From: Lentimicrobiaceae bacterium
GTDB taxonomy: Bacteria; Bacteroidota; Bacteroidia; Bacteroidales; JALOCA01
Direction: 5' to 3'
DNA: 50,605 bases
Assembly: GCA_023227965.1 (NCBI GenBank)
Contig: JALOCA010000024.1
Location: 1 to 50,605 of the forward strand
A program made the translations under genes and the position numbers. Position 1 is the stretch's first letter. Each line of letters starts with the position of its first letter. The notes under the pieces were generated by a model. It saw nothing but the letters and a program-made list of their open reading frames with translations. It had not been told where the DNA came from and did not search any database. Positions 34,549-44,218 of this stretch are shown piece after piece.

Positions 34549-35178
34549 TCAATCAGATAATTTGCTTAAATGAGAAATTTCAAGGTCTTTGTAAACACTG
34601 GCTATTTTATTAATAAACAAACCAAAAAGCAGAACACTGATGAGAATATCTAATAAAATTCCCGCATTTACAGCCATCGGCATTTCTTTCCCAACCGAAA
34701 AAGAAAGTATTACGATACCATTTTCAAGAACCATATAACCAACGGTGTGAGTTATAAGTTTTTTCCGCGAAACAATCAGAAACAATCCGGTAGCTATGCC
34801 CGAGAAAGCTGCTGTAAGAAACGTTACTTTAAGTTGTGCATTCTGAAGATTAAACGAAAGAATGAAACTCAAGAAAATAAGTACAGACACTATTATCAGC
34901 GAATTATATCCTGAAATGTAAGGTTCAACTTCGCGTTTTATGTTGTTGGTACGTATTACTCTTTTGAAAAAATAAGGAACTACTATTGCTTTAAAAACCA
35001 AGGTTTCGATAAGGATTACCAAAAAATTCACCAGATTGATCTCTCTAAGAGTTAAAAATGCCACACCAAAAAGTAGAATGCCCTGCACTGCCAATAAATT
35101 GATAACTGCAAACATTCTCCCCGAAATTGCAATGTAAAACAGGGTCATTATAAATATCAGAATCAGCAGGTTTATCAT
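34549..35178 (-). CDS. HyfE-like membrane subunit
   Basis: A 209-residue membrane protein with about six to seven helices. Length, hydropathy and place between the HyfC-like and HyfF-like genes all match HyfE of E. coli hydrogenase-4. HyfE itself resembles the fused small membrane subunits NuoK and NuoJ. A helix with the acidic residue found in NuoK (LVILIETLVFKAIVVPYFF) and HTVGYMVLENGIVILSFSV, with a Glu in mid-membrane, are seen. These Glu residues are the usual elements of the proton path that runs from the large subunit along the membrane arm. The stop is 2 bp before the ATG of the next gene. Confidence 0.85.
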   Translation of the reverse strand: MINLLILIFIMTLFYIAISGRMFAVINLLAVQGILLFGVAFLTLREINLVNFLVILIETLVFKAIVVPYFFKRVIRTNNIKREVEPYISGYNSLIIVSVLIFLSFILSFNLQNAQLKVTFLTAAFSGIATGLFLIVSRKKLITHTVGYMVLENGIVILSFSVGKEMPMAVNAGILLDILISVLLFGLFINKIASVYKDLEISHLSKLSD

Positions 35179-35184
35179 ACTTTC

Positions 35185-36093
35185 TTAATATTGATTAGTA
35201 ACAATGAGCAACACCCCGAAAAATACCAGCATTGCAATAGAAATCAGGATGAGAATGGCTTTATTATTGTTTCTCAGCATAAATCTTGCACGGAACGACT
35301 CCATCAGGCCTACAGCAATGGCAAACAACATTTGCACCCCGATAAAAATCAAAATGCAAAGGATAAGCGGCATTTGTGGGGTAAGGAAAAGGTTACTGAT
35401 GAGCGAACCAAAAATTACAAATTTTAGTGAGGAAGCGTACTGTATCAGTCCCAGGTCGAAACCGCTGTTGTCTAACACCATTACTTCGTGTATCATGGTA
35501 AGTTCAAGATGTGTCTTGGGGTCGTCGTAAGGCATGCGACTGTTTTCTACCATTGCCACCTGAAAAAGGGTAATTGCTGCCAGCAATCCCATAAAAACCG
35601 TGATGTAAGTATTGAAATATAGTGAATTATATATCTCCGAAAAGGATGTAAAACCGGTAAGCAGGGCAAAAGAAGCCATCAGGATAAAAAAAGCCGGCTC
35701 TACAAGCATTGAATAGAGTGCTTCACGGCTGGCACCCATCCCCTCGAAACTGCTGCCAGTGTCCATTGCACCGATAATCATAAAAAATTTTCCCAACGCC
35801 AAAAGATAACTAAAAAAAATGAAATCTCCGGGAAAGGCTATCACTGCTGTTTGATTCCCAAAAGGCAAAAGAAAAATTACGGAAACTATTGAAGCAAAAT
35901 AAACTACGGGTGCTATCCTGAAAATGAAACTGGTTGTACTGCTGTAAATAGTACCCTTTTTCAACAACTTAAGAATTTCCTGCATAGGCTGCAGAATACC
36001 AGGACCTTTACGCCCACTGGTAATGCTTTTTACCCTTAGGATGATTCCGGGAAAAAACAAACTACAAACTATCAGCAGAAAAATACTCAGCAT
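35185..36093 (-). CDS. HyfC/NuoH-like membrane subunit
   Basis: A 302-residue membrane protein of the NuoH/HyfC/HycD family, which joins the peripheral arm to the membrane arm in complex I-like enzymes. About eight helices are predicted. Characteristic stretches are KSITSGRKGPGILQPMQEIL near the N-terminus (conserved cytosolic loop in contact with the large subunit) and MVENSRMPYDDPKTHLELTM with the acidic TMH5-6 loop. These loops close the quinone-site-like cavity in complex I, but without a quinone-specific motif the natural acceptor cannot be inferred. Encoded second in the operon, 10 bp after the HyfB-like gene. Confidence 0.92.
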   Translation of the reverse strand: MLSIFLLIVCSLFFPGIILRVKSITSGRKGPGILQPMQEILKLLKKGTIYSSTTSFIFRIAPVVYFASIVSVIFLLPFGNQTAVIAFPGDFIFFSYLLALGKFFMIIGAMDTGSSFEGMGASREALYSMLVEPAFFILMASFALLTGFTSFSEIYNSLYFNTYITVFMGLLAAITLFQVAMVENSRMPYDDPKTHLELTMIHEVMVLDNSGFDLGLIQYASSLKFVIFGSLISNLFLTPQMPLILCILIFIGVQMLFAIAVGLMESFRARFMLRNNNKAILILISIAMLVFFGVLLIVTNQY

Positions 36094-36103
36094 ATTTTTA
36101 AAA

Positions 36104-38074
36104 TTAAATCAGGTTAAAAACAGTAAGCAATATCAGCACCACAAGCAAAACAAAAGCAAACAATATATAATGCTGGGTATGACCCGTTTGCACAAAAGCA
36201 AGTCGTTTGAGCCATCTTTCGAGCTGTTTTACCAAAGGATTATTCAGTTTTTCCTCTATCAGATCCTTACTTTTAGTTTCGAAACTACGGACAGCAGGAA
36301 AAATCTCCGTTTCGGCAATGGGATGATACATTTCACGAATATTGGTAACTGATTTGGCAACATCGGTATAATTTTCAGCAAAAGAGGAGGCTGTATATTG
36401 CATCTTGTCTGCCAGCCCATTGTAACCGCAGCCCCATGTAGGATGAACTTCCACCCGGCGATGATGATTTACCCAAACCTTTATTCCGTAAATCAGGGTA
36501 ACCAGGATGATAAAAATCAGCCCTGTAAAACTTATCTGCTGCAGATTAAATAAAGTAGATACCGGGAAAGCAATATTTGCCGGAAAAAACTGAGCAGCTA
36601 CTTTCGTAAAAGGAAGGAGGAAAAACGCCGGGAAAATACCGATGCAAATGATGATTGCTCCTATAATATATTGTGGAAAAAGGGAATACCAGGTAGTATC
36701 TTTAAACTCACCACCATATTTATGACGCGGATTCCCCAGAAAAACCACTCCGAATGCCTTGGTAAAACAGAATATTGCCAGCCCTCCTATCAGTGTTAGT
36801 CCGAGAAGTGTAAGCATCAATAGTATTTTTATCATCACCCCCGCACCTATCAGTCCCTTTATCAAACCAATATAAATCAAATATTCGGAAATAAAACCAT
36901 TGAAAGGAGGCAAGCCACAAATAGCTAATGCTGCGAGCAAAAACAGAGCAGTAGTTTGAGGCATCTTCTTTGCCAACCCTCCCAGCAGGTTCAGGTCTCG
37001 GGTATGGGTTTTCTGGTAAACCGTTCCGGACGTAAAAAAAAGCAGGGATTTGAACAATGAATGGTTGAAAATGTGTAACAATGCCCCTGAAAAACCAAAA
37101 AGTACAAGAACCGGATTCTTCAATCCCGAACCTATCAGCCCCAATCCGATTCCAATTCCTATTATTCCGATATTTTCGATGCTGTGAAAAGCTAACAGCC
37201 TTTTCAAATCGTGTTGTACTATTGCAACTCCAACCCCGCCTAATCCGGAAAGCACCGAAATTATTAGCATAAATATTCCAATGGCAACCAAATCAGATTG
37301 TACATGAATCAATACCCTTAAAATGCCGTATATCCCGAGTTTTATCATTACTCCCGACATTACTGCCGAAACGTGCGATGGTGCGGCAGGATGGGCATGA
37401 GGAAGCCAGGTATGTAAAGGAAAAAATCCAGCTTTTATACCAAAACCCACAAAAAATAGAAATAATAATAACAAAGGATTATGTTCGTAAAAATATATCT
37501 TTAATCCGGTAAATTCCAGCGAACCAGAGTTGATGTATAAAACAAGAAAAGCAATCATTAGGAAAATAGCACCAATGTGCATTTGCACAAAATAATTAAT
37601 CCCTGCCCGGATAACACTTTCCTTTTCGTTTTCAAAAATTACCAGTAAGAAAGACGAAACTGCCATCAATTCCCACACCACCATGAATGCGAAGATGTTT
37701 TGTAACATACAAACCAGCACCATGGAAAGGTGCAACAGGTAAAAACTAAAAAAATGCAGCGATAGTTCGGTGGCTGATTTATTCTGATATTGTCTGATAT
37801 ATTGTATGGCATATACCGAGCCGGTAAGCATGGTAAAGTTGATAATCAGCACAAACAATGCCGAGAGATTGTCGAGGCTCAAAGCGATGGTCTGGTTCCA
37901 GAAAGTTACCGGTAATGTTTCGTTAAAGGTTTGGTCGTTGAAAAGAACATTCACTGCCGGAATCCCGCTAAGCAAAGTCAGTGCTATCACCAGCAGTAGC
38001 TGGAAGAAAGATTTTTGCCTTTTAGGAATCAAAAAAATAAATAAAGCAATAAAAGTTAAAGCGGCTATGCTCAT
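36104..38074 (-). CDS. Antiporter-like membrane subunit, HyfB/NuoL-type
   Basis: First gene of the operon, 656 residues from the ATG at 38074. A TTG at 38098 would extend it by eight residues, but it lies inside the predicted -7 box, so it is unlikely to be translated. A dozen or more helices carry the typical features of NuoL/HyfB: WELMAVSSFLLV (Glu on TM5), PLHTWLPHAHPAAPSHVSA (Lys/His helix), HSIENIGIIGIGIGLG and FNHSLFKSLLFF (Lys of the half-channel). The C-terminal 150 residues form the hydrophilic tail seen in HyfB, ending in a final helix (LFAFVLLVVLILLTVFN). It should conduct protons or Na+. Confidence 0.9.
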   Translation of the reverse strand: MSIAALTFIALFIFLIPKRQKSFFQLLLVIALTLLSGIPAVNVLFNDQTFNETLPVTFWNQTIALSLDNLSALFVLIINFTMLTGSVYAIQYIRQYQNKSATELSLHFFSFYLLHLSMVLVCMLQNIFAFMVVWELMAVSSFLLVIFENEKESVIRAGINYFVQMHIGAIFLMIAFLVLYINSGSLEFTGLKIYFYEHNPLLLLFLFFVGFGIKAGFFPLHTWLPHAHPAAPSHVSAVMSGVMIKLGIYGILRVLIHVQSDLVAIGIFMLIISVLSGLGGVGVAIVQHDLKRLLAFHSIENIGIIGIGIGLGLIGSGLKNPVLVLFGFSGALLHIFNHSLFKSLLFFTSGTVYQKTHTRDLNLLGGLAKKMPQTTALFLLAALAICGLPPFNGFISEYLIYIGLIKGLIGAGVMIKILLMLTLLGLTLIGGLAIFCFTKAFGVVFLGNPRHKYGGEFKDTTWYSLFPQYIIGAIIICIGIFPAFFLLPFTKVAAQFFPANIAFPVSTLFNLQQISFTGLIFIILVTLIYGIKVWVNHHRRVEVHPTWGCGYNGLADKMQYTASSFAENYTDVAKSVTNIREMYHPIAETEIFPAVRSFETKSKDLIEEKLNNPLVKQLERWLKRLAFVQTGHTQHYILFAFVLLVVLILLTVFNLI

Positions 38075-38095
38075 TACAGTTCTGTTAATGGCGTA

Positions 38096-38103
38096 CAAAG
38101 GTA
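38096..38103 (-). promoter_or_regulatory. Candidate -7 box of the Ehr operon
   Basis: On the minus strand TACCTTTG fits TAnnTTTG. Transcription would begin at about 38089, so the TTG start at 38098 cannot be used and the ATG at 38074 is supported. No clear -33 TTG is present. Confidence 0.5.
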
Positions 38104-38319
38104 AGGCGAATTTTTATTTTTTACCGCTTATCGAAAATGGATTATTGAATAAGATGAGTAAATAGTCAGAAACTGGGTGTTAGGAGTATTTGCCAATTTC
38201 TAAATAAAACTGACTTGTTTTTTAGCTAAACGACTGAAGAAAATGCCTCTCATTGCTTCTGGCTCCATGCCCGTCGCTCATTGCTCAAAACTTATCGCTC
38301 CTGACTCACAACTTTTCCC

Positions 38320-38327
38320 TACTTTTG
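38320..38327 (+). promoter_or_regulatory. Candidate -7 box for purN
   Basis: TACTTTTG fits TAnnTTTG and lies 15 bases upstream of the ATG at 38343, predicting a very short leader. The upstream stretch 38230-38315 has low-complexity CTC/CTG-type text common between genes in this phylum and no ORF of note. Confidence 0.45.
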
Positions 38328-38342
38328 CTGAAAGCTTTTTAT

Positions 38343-38924
38343 ATGAAACGCATTGCAATTTTTGCTTCCGGCAATGGAACCAACGCCCAAAACATTATTG
38401 AACATTTCATTGATAATCCGGAAGTTGAGGTATCATTCATTCTATCAAATCGTAAGAATGCTTTTGTGCTGAAACGGGCTGAAAAATTTAACATTCCGTC
38501 TTTGACTTTCAACCATAAAGAATTTTACGAAACCGAAATAATTTCCCGGCTACTAATTTATAAAAAGATTGATCTTATTGTTCTTGCAGGTTTTTTATGG
38601 CTTATTCCTGATCATATGCTGAAAGCTTTTCCCGGAAGGATTATAAATATCCACCCGGCATTGCTGCCAGGCGTTGGAGGAAAAGGTTACTATGGTATGA
38701 AAGTGCATGAGGCAGTGATGGCTTCGGGAGCCAAAGAAAGTGGCATTACAATTCACTATGTTAACGAAAAGTATGATGATGGACAAACGATTTTCCAGGC
38801 ACGATGCCCGGTAGTGGCTTCGGATACAGCAGAAAGCCTTGCACAAAAAGTACATGCCTTGGAATATGCTCATTTTCCCGAAGTTATTACACAGATGCTA
38901 AAGAAAATAGAAACAATTAAATAA
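38343..38924 (+). CDS. purN: Phosphoribosylglycinamide formyltransferase
   Basis: Cytosolic enzyme that transfers a formyl group from 10-formyl-THF to GAR in de novo purine synthesis. From the ATG at 38343 the protein is 193 residues and opens with the family start KRIAIFASGNGTNAQNII. An upstream in-frame ATG at 38253 would add 30 residues without family features and would begin before the predicted promoter. The active-site Asn and His lie in INIHPALLP (about residues 104-112), and Asp is in YDDGQTIFQ. Length is normal. It stands alone on the plus strand, next to the start of the Ehr operon. Confidence 0.94.
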   Translation: MKRIAIFASGNGTNAQNIIEHFIDNPEVEVSFILSNRKNAFVLKRAEKFNIPSLTFNHKEFYETEIISRLLIYKKIDLIVLAGFLWLIPDHMLKAFPGRIINIHPALLPGVGGKGYYGMKVHEAVMASGAKESGITIHYVNEKYDDGQTIFQARCPVVASDTAESLAQKVHALEYAHFPEVITQMLKKIETIK

Positions 38925-39013
38925 AAACATTCACTTCACAAACATTTATAAATTAAAAACAAATATCTATTTTTATACCTGAAATTTTGATTATACAACA
39001 AAAAGTTTGCTAA

Positions 39014-42000
39014 ATGATTTCTGTAAAAATGAATCGAAATTTTTTCATCACACTTGCTTTTACTTTAATCTTTGTGATAAATGCAAATGGGCAAAATCAG
39101 GTTAAAGAATATTTTATCTCCTGCAATCCTGACGATTTTGCATATATTTATGCAAATTATTCTCAGGACATCTACATACCCATTACTTTGACTTATAACG
39201 GAACTACATGGAATAATGTTCAAATGCGTATTCGTGGCGATGGTTCTCGATCACTTCCCAAAAAATCGCTGAAAGTAAAGCTTAATCATACTCCCTTTGC
39301 AAATGGCCGGTTCGAGTTGAATTTTAATGCCGAATATGAAGACCAGAGCTATATAAGAGCTTTCGTAAGTAGCTTGGTGTTTAGGCAGGCAGGGCTTGCC
39401 TGTTTCCAAACAGAATTTGTAAGGCTTTATCTGAATGGCAATTTTTTAGGCTTATATAACTATACTGAAAATGTGGACGAACAATTCTTGGAAGCTCATA
39501 ATTACGACTCTAACGGAAATCTTTATAAAGCAGCCGAGGATGGTTCATGCCTGAGTATTTATGATGATATTACTAATTTTTGGGAACAAAAAACCGGAAG
39601 CGGGAATAAGGAAGATCTTGTCGCTTTTATAAACCAGATCAACAATGTGAGCGATGCAAATTATCTTCAGTTTTGTGAGGATCGGATGAATTATAGCCAA
39701 ATGATCAACATCATAGCTTGCAATATGATTACATCCAACCAAAGTACTTATTACCATAACTACTTTATGTATCATGATGTTAACGGCAGTAATAAGTGGG
39801 AAATGATGCCCTGGGATTTGGATAAAACCCTTTCAGTGCAATCCTGGAGAAATTACACCAATTCGTCGGCAAACTGGGTTCACGACAATCCTTTTCTTGA
39901 AAGAGCATTGCTAAATCCAACAATTTTCTCTGATATTCAAAATCGTGTTCGGGAAATTGGCAATCAAATATTCACAACCAATAATTTGTGGCAAAAAATA
40001 GACAGTGTGGTATTGGCAATTCAACCTTCTGTAGAAGAAGATGTTACCGATGATATTGAAAATGTCCAGCAATGGCTCGGCGAGGTTACTATTGAAAAAA
40101 ACCATATTGCCAACTGGCTTGCTCAACTTCAATGGCAGTTCGCTCATGTACAGTCTTCTTTTGTTGCAACACGCACTCCTGGCTATCACGGTTCGGATGT
40201 TACATTCCACTGGACACCCTCGGTTGATCCCGATGGTGGCTTTGTTTTTTATCGTTTTTCAATTACAACTAATATATTTGAACCTGAGACAACTACTGTT
40301 TACGACAGCATCAGCGACACCACTTTTACTTTGACAAATCTTGCAGAAGGAAATTATTTCTGGCGTGTGTCGTCAATCAAAGATAATCAAGAAGTTGCAG
40401 GATTCGATTCGAGAAATCCACTGATAGTAAAAAACTTAACTACACTTCCTTGCTCTATCACCGAAAATACTGTTTTATCGGTAGAAAATTCTCCTTACAG
40501 GGTAAGTTGTAACGTAACTGTTGAACCGCAAGCAGTTCTTACTATTCCGGCAGGTGTTTCTCTTCTTTTTGATGACAATATGTTTCTTGATGTTAAAGGC
40601 GGTTTGGAGGTTAGCGGAACTAAAGACAACCCTGTGCATTTTAAACCTTACAATGTTGGTAGTACTTTCGACAGCCTGGTTTTTACCAGTCCTACTCAAA
40701 ATATTCATTTGAATTATTTATACCTTACAGATGCCGCCATCCATGCACATACAGCGAATATAACATGGAATCATTGTAAAGTTCTGCTTGAAAACAAGCA
40801 TCTTGTCGGAGAAAATGTGATTTATAGACATTATTATGGAAATGTTGAAATATACAATTCTACCTTTAACGGTAATCGCCACGGACAGGGGCTTGAATTT
40901 GGCTATTGCCAGTCAGCTATTGTAGAAAACTGTAATATCAGTAATTTCAGCGATCCTGTTGAATATATGTCTGTTGCAGAAGGATATATAAAAAATAATA
41001 TTTTAAAGAATTCTTACGACGATGGCATTTATTTCGATAATGGAGATAATATTGTAATTGAGGGAAATAAAATTTTTAATTGCAGCGATAATGGTATTTC
41101 ACTCGGAAATGAATTTTTTGGCACAAGCGATAACGTAATTCTCAGAAAAAATCTGATTGTTGGTTGCACAACCGGAATTACAGTCCAGAATGGAAGTTCT
41201 GCAACTTGCGACGGCAATACCCTTTATAGTAATAATACAGATGTAAAACTCCGGGAAAACAACGCCGGACTTGGTGGTGGACATTTAGACATAGTGAATA
41301 CTATCTTTGCCTCTACCATCAATAATGTATTTGATGTCGATGACACATCACAGTTTACAATCTCCTATTCGTTGTGCAATACCGAAAACATCGAAGGCAC
41401 CGGGAATCTTTTTGCTGAACCGCTTTTTGTTTCTCCTGCCGATAGTAATTTCCAGCTTCTTACCGAATCGCTATGTATTAATGCCGGTAATCCGGCAAGT
41501 CCTGCCGATCCCGATGGCACACGTGCTGACATGGGAGCATTCTTTTACAATTTAGGAATACGTAATGTGGTTTTTAATGAAATAAATTATAAATCAGCAA
41601 ACGACTTCGACACCGGCGATTGGGTGGAACTGTATAATGCCGACGACAATGCTGCAGATATTTCAGGATGGATTTTTAAAGATGAAGACGATGCCCACAC
41701 CTTTGAAATTCCTTACGGTACTATCCTTCAACCTGATGGATACCTTATTTTGTGTGCCGATTTACCACTTTTCAGGCTACAATATCCTGACATGGAAAAT
41801 GCTATCGGTGATTTTTCTTTCGGGCTGAGCAGCAATGGCGAATTGATCAGGCTTTATAATCAAACCGGAACTCTGGTTGACTCAGTAGTTTATGGAATTC
41901 AAAGTCCATGGCCAACGGAACCAAACGGTCATGGATCAACCTTAGAACTTAAAAACCCGTCATACGATAATACACGTGGCGAAAATTGGTGTTCTTCGTC

Positions 42001-42331
42001 AAACCACGGAACTCCAGGTCAGATGAGCAGTTGTTTTGTTCATAGAATTGATGAAGTTAACAATCTTCCTTTTGAAATAAAAGTTTTTCCAAATCCTGCA
42101 GCTACCCATGTTTCCATCCAATTTAATCATTTTAGCGGTGGCAATCTGTCCATCCAGCTTTTCACAGCCACAGGAGATCAAATATTTGAAGCCGAAAAAT
42201 CTTTTAACGGTTCCGGAAAAACACTTTTTGAGCTTAACCAGCTACCTGCAAAAGGAATGTATCTGCTTAGGGCTACCTTTACAAACAAAGGAATTAGCTA
42301 CAGTGAATCTGTTAAATTCATTGTTTATTAG
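39014..42331 (+). CDS. CotH-kinase, beta-helix and lamin-tail protein with T9SS sorting domain
   Basis: An exported 1105-residue protein with a signal peptide ending near ANGQ (residue 27). Residues of about 30-330 are a CotH kinase domain, the spore-coat protein kinase fold, with MRIRGDGSRSLPKKSLKVK (about 71-89) and MPWDLDKT (about 265-272, the metal-binding Asp region). An FN3-like segment follows (about 390-470), then a right-handed beta-helix (about 500-830, with repeats such as NNILKNSYDDGI and NKIFNCSDNGISLG). Then comes a lamin tail domain (about 845-1000, FNEINYKSA, WVELYN) and a type IX sorting domain ending in ESVKFIVY. The start could be five codons later (39029). The kinase-like domain would act on extracellular targets. 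Substrates are unknown. Confidence 0.88.
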   Translation: MISVKMNRNFFITLAFTLIFVINANGQNQVKEYFISCNPDDFAYIYANYSQDIYIPITLTYNGTTWNNVQMRIRGDGSRSLPKKSLKVKLNHTPFANGRFELNFNAEYEDQSYIRAFVSSLVFRQAGLACFQTEFVRLYLNGNFLGLYNYTENVDEQFLEAHNYDSNGNLYKAAEDGSCLSIYDDITNFWEQKTGSGNKEDLVAFINQINNVSDANYLQFCEDRMNYSQMINIIACNMITSNQSTYYHNYFMYHDVNGSNKWEMMPWDLDKTLSVQSWRNYTNSSANWVHDNPFLERALLNPTIFSDIQNRVREIGNQIFTTNNLWQKIDSVVLAIQPSVEEDVTDDIENVQQWLGEVTIEKNHIANWLAQLQWQFAHVQSSFVATRTPGYHGSDVTFHWTPSVDPDGGFVFYRFSITTNIFEPETTTVYDSISDTTFTLTNLAEGNYFWRVSSIKDNQEVAGFDSRNPLIVKNLTTLPCSITENTVLSVENSPYRVSCNVTVEPQAVLTIPAGVSLLFDDNMFLDVKGGLEVSGTKDNPVHFKPYNVGSTFDSLVFTSPTQNIHLNYLYLTDAAIHAHTANITWNHCKVLLENKHLVGENVIYRHYYGNVEIYNSTFNGNRHGQGLEFGYCQSAIVENCNISNFSDPVEYMSVAEGYIKNNILKNSYDDGIYFDNGDNIVIEGNKIFNCSDNGISLGNEFFGTSDNVILRKNLIVGCTTGITVQNGSSATCDGNTLYSNNTDVKLRENNAGLGGGHLDIVNTIFASTINNVFDVDDTSQFTISYSLCNTENIEGTGNLFAEPLFVSPADSNFQLLTESLCINAGNPASPADPDGTRADMGAFFYNLGIRNVVFNEINYKSANDFDTGDWVELYNADDNAADISGWIFKDEDDAHTFEIPYGTILQPDGYLILCADLPLFRLQYPDMENAIGDFSFGLSSNGELIRLYNQTGTLVDSVVYGIQSPWPTEPNGHGSTLELKNPSYDNTRGENWCSSSNHGTPGQMSSCFVHRIDEVNNLPFEIKVFPNPAATHVSIQFNHFSGGNLSIQLFTATGDQIFEAEKSFNGSGKTLFELNQLPAKGMYLLRATFTNKGISYSESVKFIVY

Positions 42332-42348
42332 AATTTCTTGTAACTTTT

Positions 42349-44127
42349 TTAGAACTTAACCACTTTTTGAATAGCTACAATTGAATTATTTTGGTATAAA
42401 CCAATTATATATAATCCTTTTGAGTAATTTTCCAGTTGAAGAGTGGTGGAATGGTTTCCTTTATTAAGAAACGGTAGTTTTTGGGTATATTGCAGGGTAC
42501 CCACAGAATTAAAAACTTTAATTTGTAAGTTTTTCTCATTTTTTGCAAGAGAAAATAATAAATTTACATTATCGTAAAATGGATTAGGTGATATTTTTAT
42601 AAGCAGATCATTTCTATCGGTATGTTCAGAAATACCGAATAAAGAATTAATTAATCCTAAGTTTCCGCCATCTGCCGCCATCCCGATTCCAGGAGAATTC
42701 GGTTGTAAAAAGTAATTCGAATCAAAGAGGGGAGTTCCTGTAATACAACCAGTATTTGCGTTATAATCAATATCATTAGTCATAGAATAACTTATAGCTA
42801 TGGCGTCAGGGATTGGTCCCTGGGTAAGTAAATCATAATTAAGTATATTATCTTCGTTACCATACATTATCGAATTTATTGCAGTAATATGTCCACTGCA
42901 TCCCCAGTCGTACGAATCACCAAAACGAAGTCCTACATTGTTGTTTATCATTACGCAGTGGTCAATAAGCACTTGTGGTGAATAATAACCGGCTTCGATA
43001 CCTTGGTCGCAATTTTTAATCAGAGTATTATATACGGTTAAAGAGTTTGTATTGGAAGCCGCGATACCTTCATGATAGAATCCCTCAATCCAACTATTAC
43101 GGACTTCGAGAATTGAGCCATTATGGTCAATTCCATCATCTTTACCAGTTATAAAGGTACAATCATCAATTACTGATGAATTGGAAGCAAAAGGATAAAC
43201 GCCATAAACATAAATAGCATCGTTATCATCGTCTATGGGGATACCATCATCAGAAGGCATATCAATAAAATATGTTTTCGACATATTCAAACTACAATCA
43301 TCATATTCTCCGCCAGTATCACATCTTGAAAAAACACAATTATTTATTTTAAAAGAACTTGCCAATCCTCCAACTGCTTTCCCGGGATTGTCAATGATAA
43401 ATGAATTATTAATATTTAGAACAGAATGGTCAGCAAATATAATAGGCTGGCTATTTGAATGTCCATAAATGTATTCTTCATTGTTGCCTCCGTAAGTAAA
43501 AAAACTATAATTAATTGTTGAACTATCACTACCGTTTATAAACCTTAACCCACCCCAGGGCTTTTCAATATTTACAGGCTGAAATACAACAGGCGCTTGC
43601 AAAGAACCATTGATTTGAATACTTCCCTGGATTATAAAATTAACTTTTTCTTCAACATAAATTCTTACACCGCTTTCAATAGTTAATTTTGCCGTAGGTA
43701 AAATAGTGATATCCTCATCTATACGGTAAATACTATCTTTAATCCATACGGTATTTTGATATATTTCCCCGTTTTGCCGTGAAATTGGAATATCATTTTG
43801 TACTAAAACGGTTTTTTGTCCTGTTAAGCTATTTATACTAACAACAATGGTATCTGAAGCGAAAATATGTGTTATAGTGGAGCCAACGCCCCGTTTAATT
43901 TTTATAAGGGAATTTTCCAGAGATGCATTAACAGCAGAAATATGGAAAACGCCATTAACCGAATTATTAATTGTTTGATCGGCATTTCTAACTTTTACAA
44001 CCATTGAAATTTGGTCGTCAGATTTAACCAAACCTGGCATTATTATTTCAGCATTCAGATTTTGTGCTGATATGTTACTATTTACGATTATAAATAATAA
44101 TATAAAATAATGATATGGCTTTAACAT
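42349..44127 (-). CDS. Right-handed beta-helix protein with T9SS sorting domain
   Basis: An exported 592-residue protein (signal to about ISAQ, residue 22) made of an N-terminal beta-sandwich (about 25-130), a parallel beta-helix (about 130-480) and a C-terminal type IX sorting domain (from about ISPNPFYDNVN). Helix rungs contain DDCTFITGKDDGIDHNG and NSWIEGFYHEGIAASNTN, matching the style of the beta-helix in the convergent CotH-type gene. GAGGG-like purines lie before the ATG. There is no recognisable catalytic residue set. It may be a polysaccharide-binding or lyase-like surface protein. The two genes converge with 17 bp between stops, without a clear terminator hairpin. Confidence 0.85.
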   Translation of the reverse strand: MLKPYHYFILLFIIVNSNISAQNLNAEIIMPGLVKSDDQISMVVKVRNADQTINNSVNGVFHISAVNASLENSLIKIKRGVGSTITHIFASDTIVVSINSLTGQKTVLVQNDIPISRQNGEIYQNTVWIKDSIYRIDEDITILPTAKLTIESGVRIYVEEKVNFIIQGSIQINGSLQAPVVFQPVNIEKPWGGLRFINGSDSSTINYSFFTYGGNNEEYIYGHSNSQPIIFADHSVLNINNSFIIDNPGKAVGGLASSFKINNCVFSRCDTGGEYDDCSLNMSKTYFIDMPSDDGIPIDDDNDAIYVYGVYPFASNSSVIDDCTFITGKDDGIDHNGSILEVRNSWIEGFYHEGIAASNTNSLTVYNTLIKNCDQGIEAGYYSPQVLIDHCVMINNNVGLRFGDSYDWGCSGHITAINSIMYGNEDNILNYDLLTQGPIPDAIAISYSMTNDIDYNANTGCITGTPLFDSNYFLQPNSPGIGMAADGGNLGLINSLFGISEHTDRNDLLIKISPNPFYDNVNLLFSLAKNEKNLQIKVFNSVGTLQYTQKLPFLNKGNHSTTLQLENYSKGLYIIGLYQNNSIVAIQKVVKF

Positions 44128-44210
44128 ATTTCCCTCTTTTTAATAATTGTCTGGAGTTATATTTTACACTTTCTAAAAAAAACAAGCATTTTTTTATTTA
44201 AAAATATTTA

Positions 44211-44218
44211 CAAAAATA
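44211..44218 (-). promoter_or_regulatory. Candidate -7 box for the beta-helix gene
   Basis: On the minus strand TATTTTTG fits TAnnTTTG, 84 bases before the ATG at 44127. It lies in the 360-bp divergent gap 44128-44487, which is AT-rich and shows no gene. Confidence 0.4.

Noticed and set aside
30797..38074. Operon first read as a functional group 4 [NiFe] hydrogenase or formate hydrogenlyase
   Set aside because: The large subunit lacks the metal-ligand cysteines at both motifs and has no cleavable C-terminal extension; no maturation genes or formate dehydrogenase are nearby.
38160..38320. Region upstream of purN examined for a riboswitch or small gene
   Set aside because: Only low-complexity CTC/CTG-rich text is seen, with no purine-riboswitch core or convincing ORF; the predicted leader of purN is only about ten bases.
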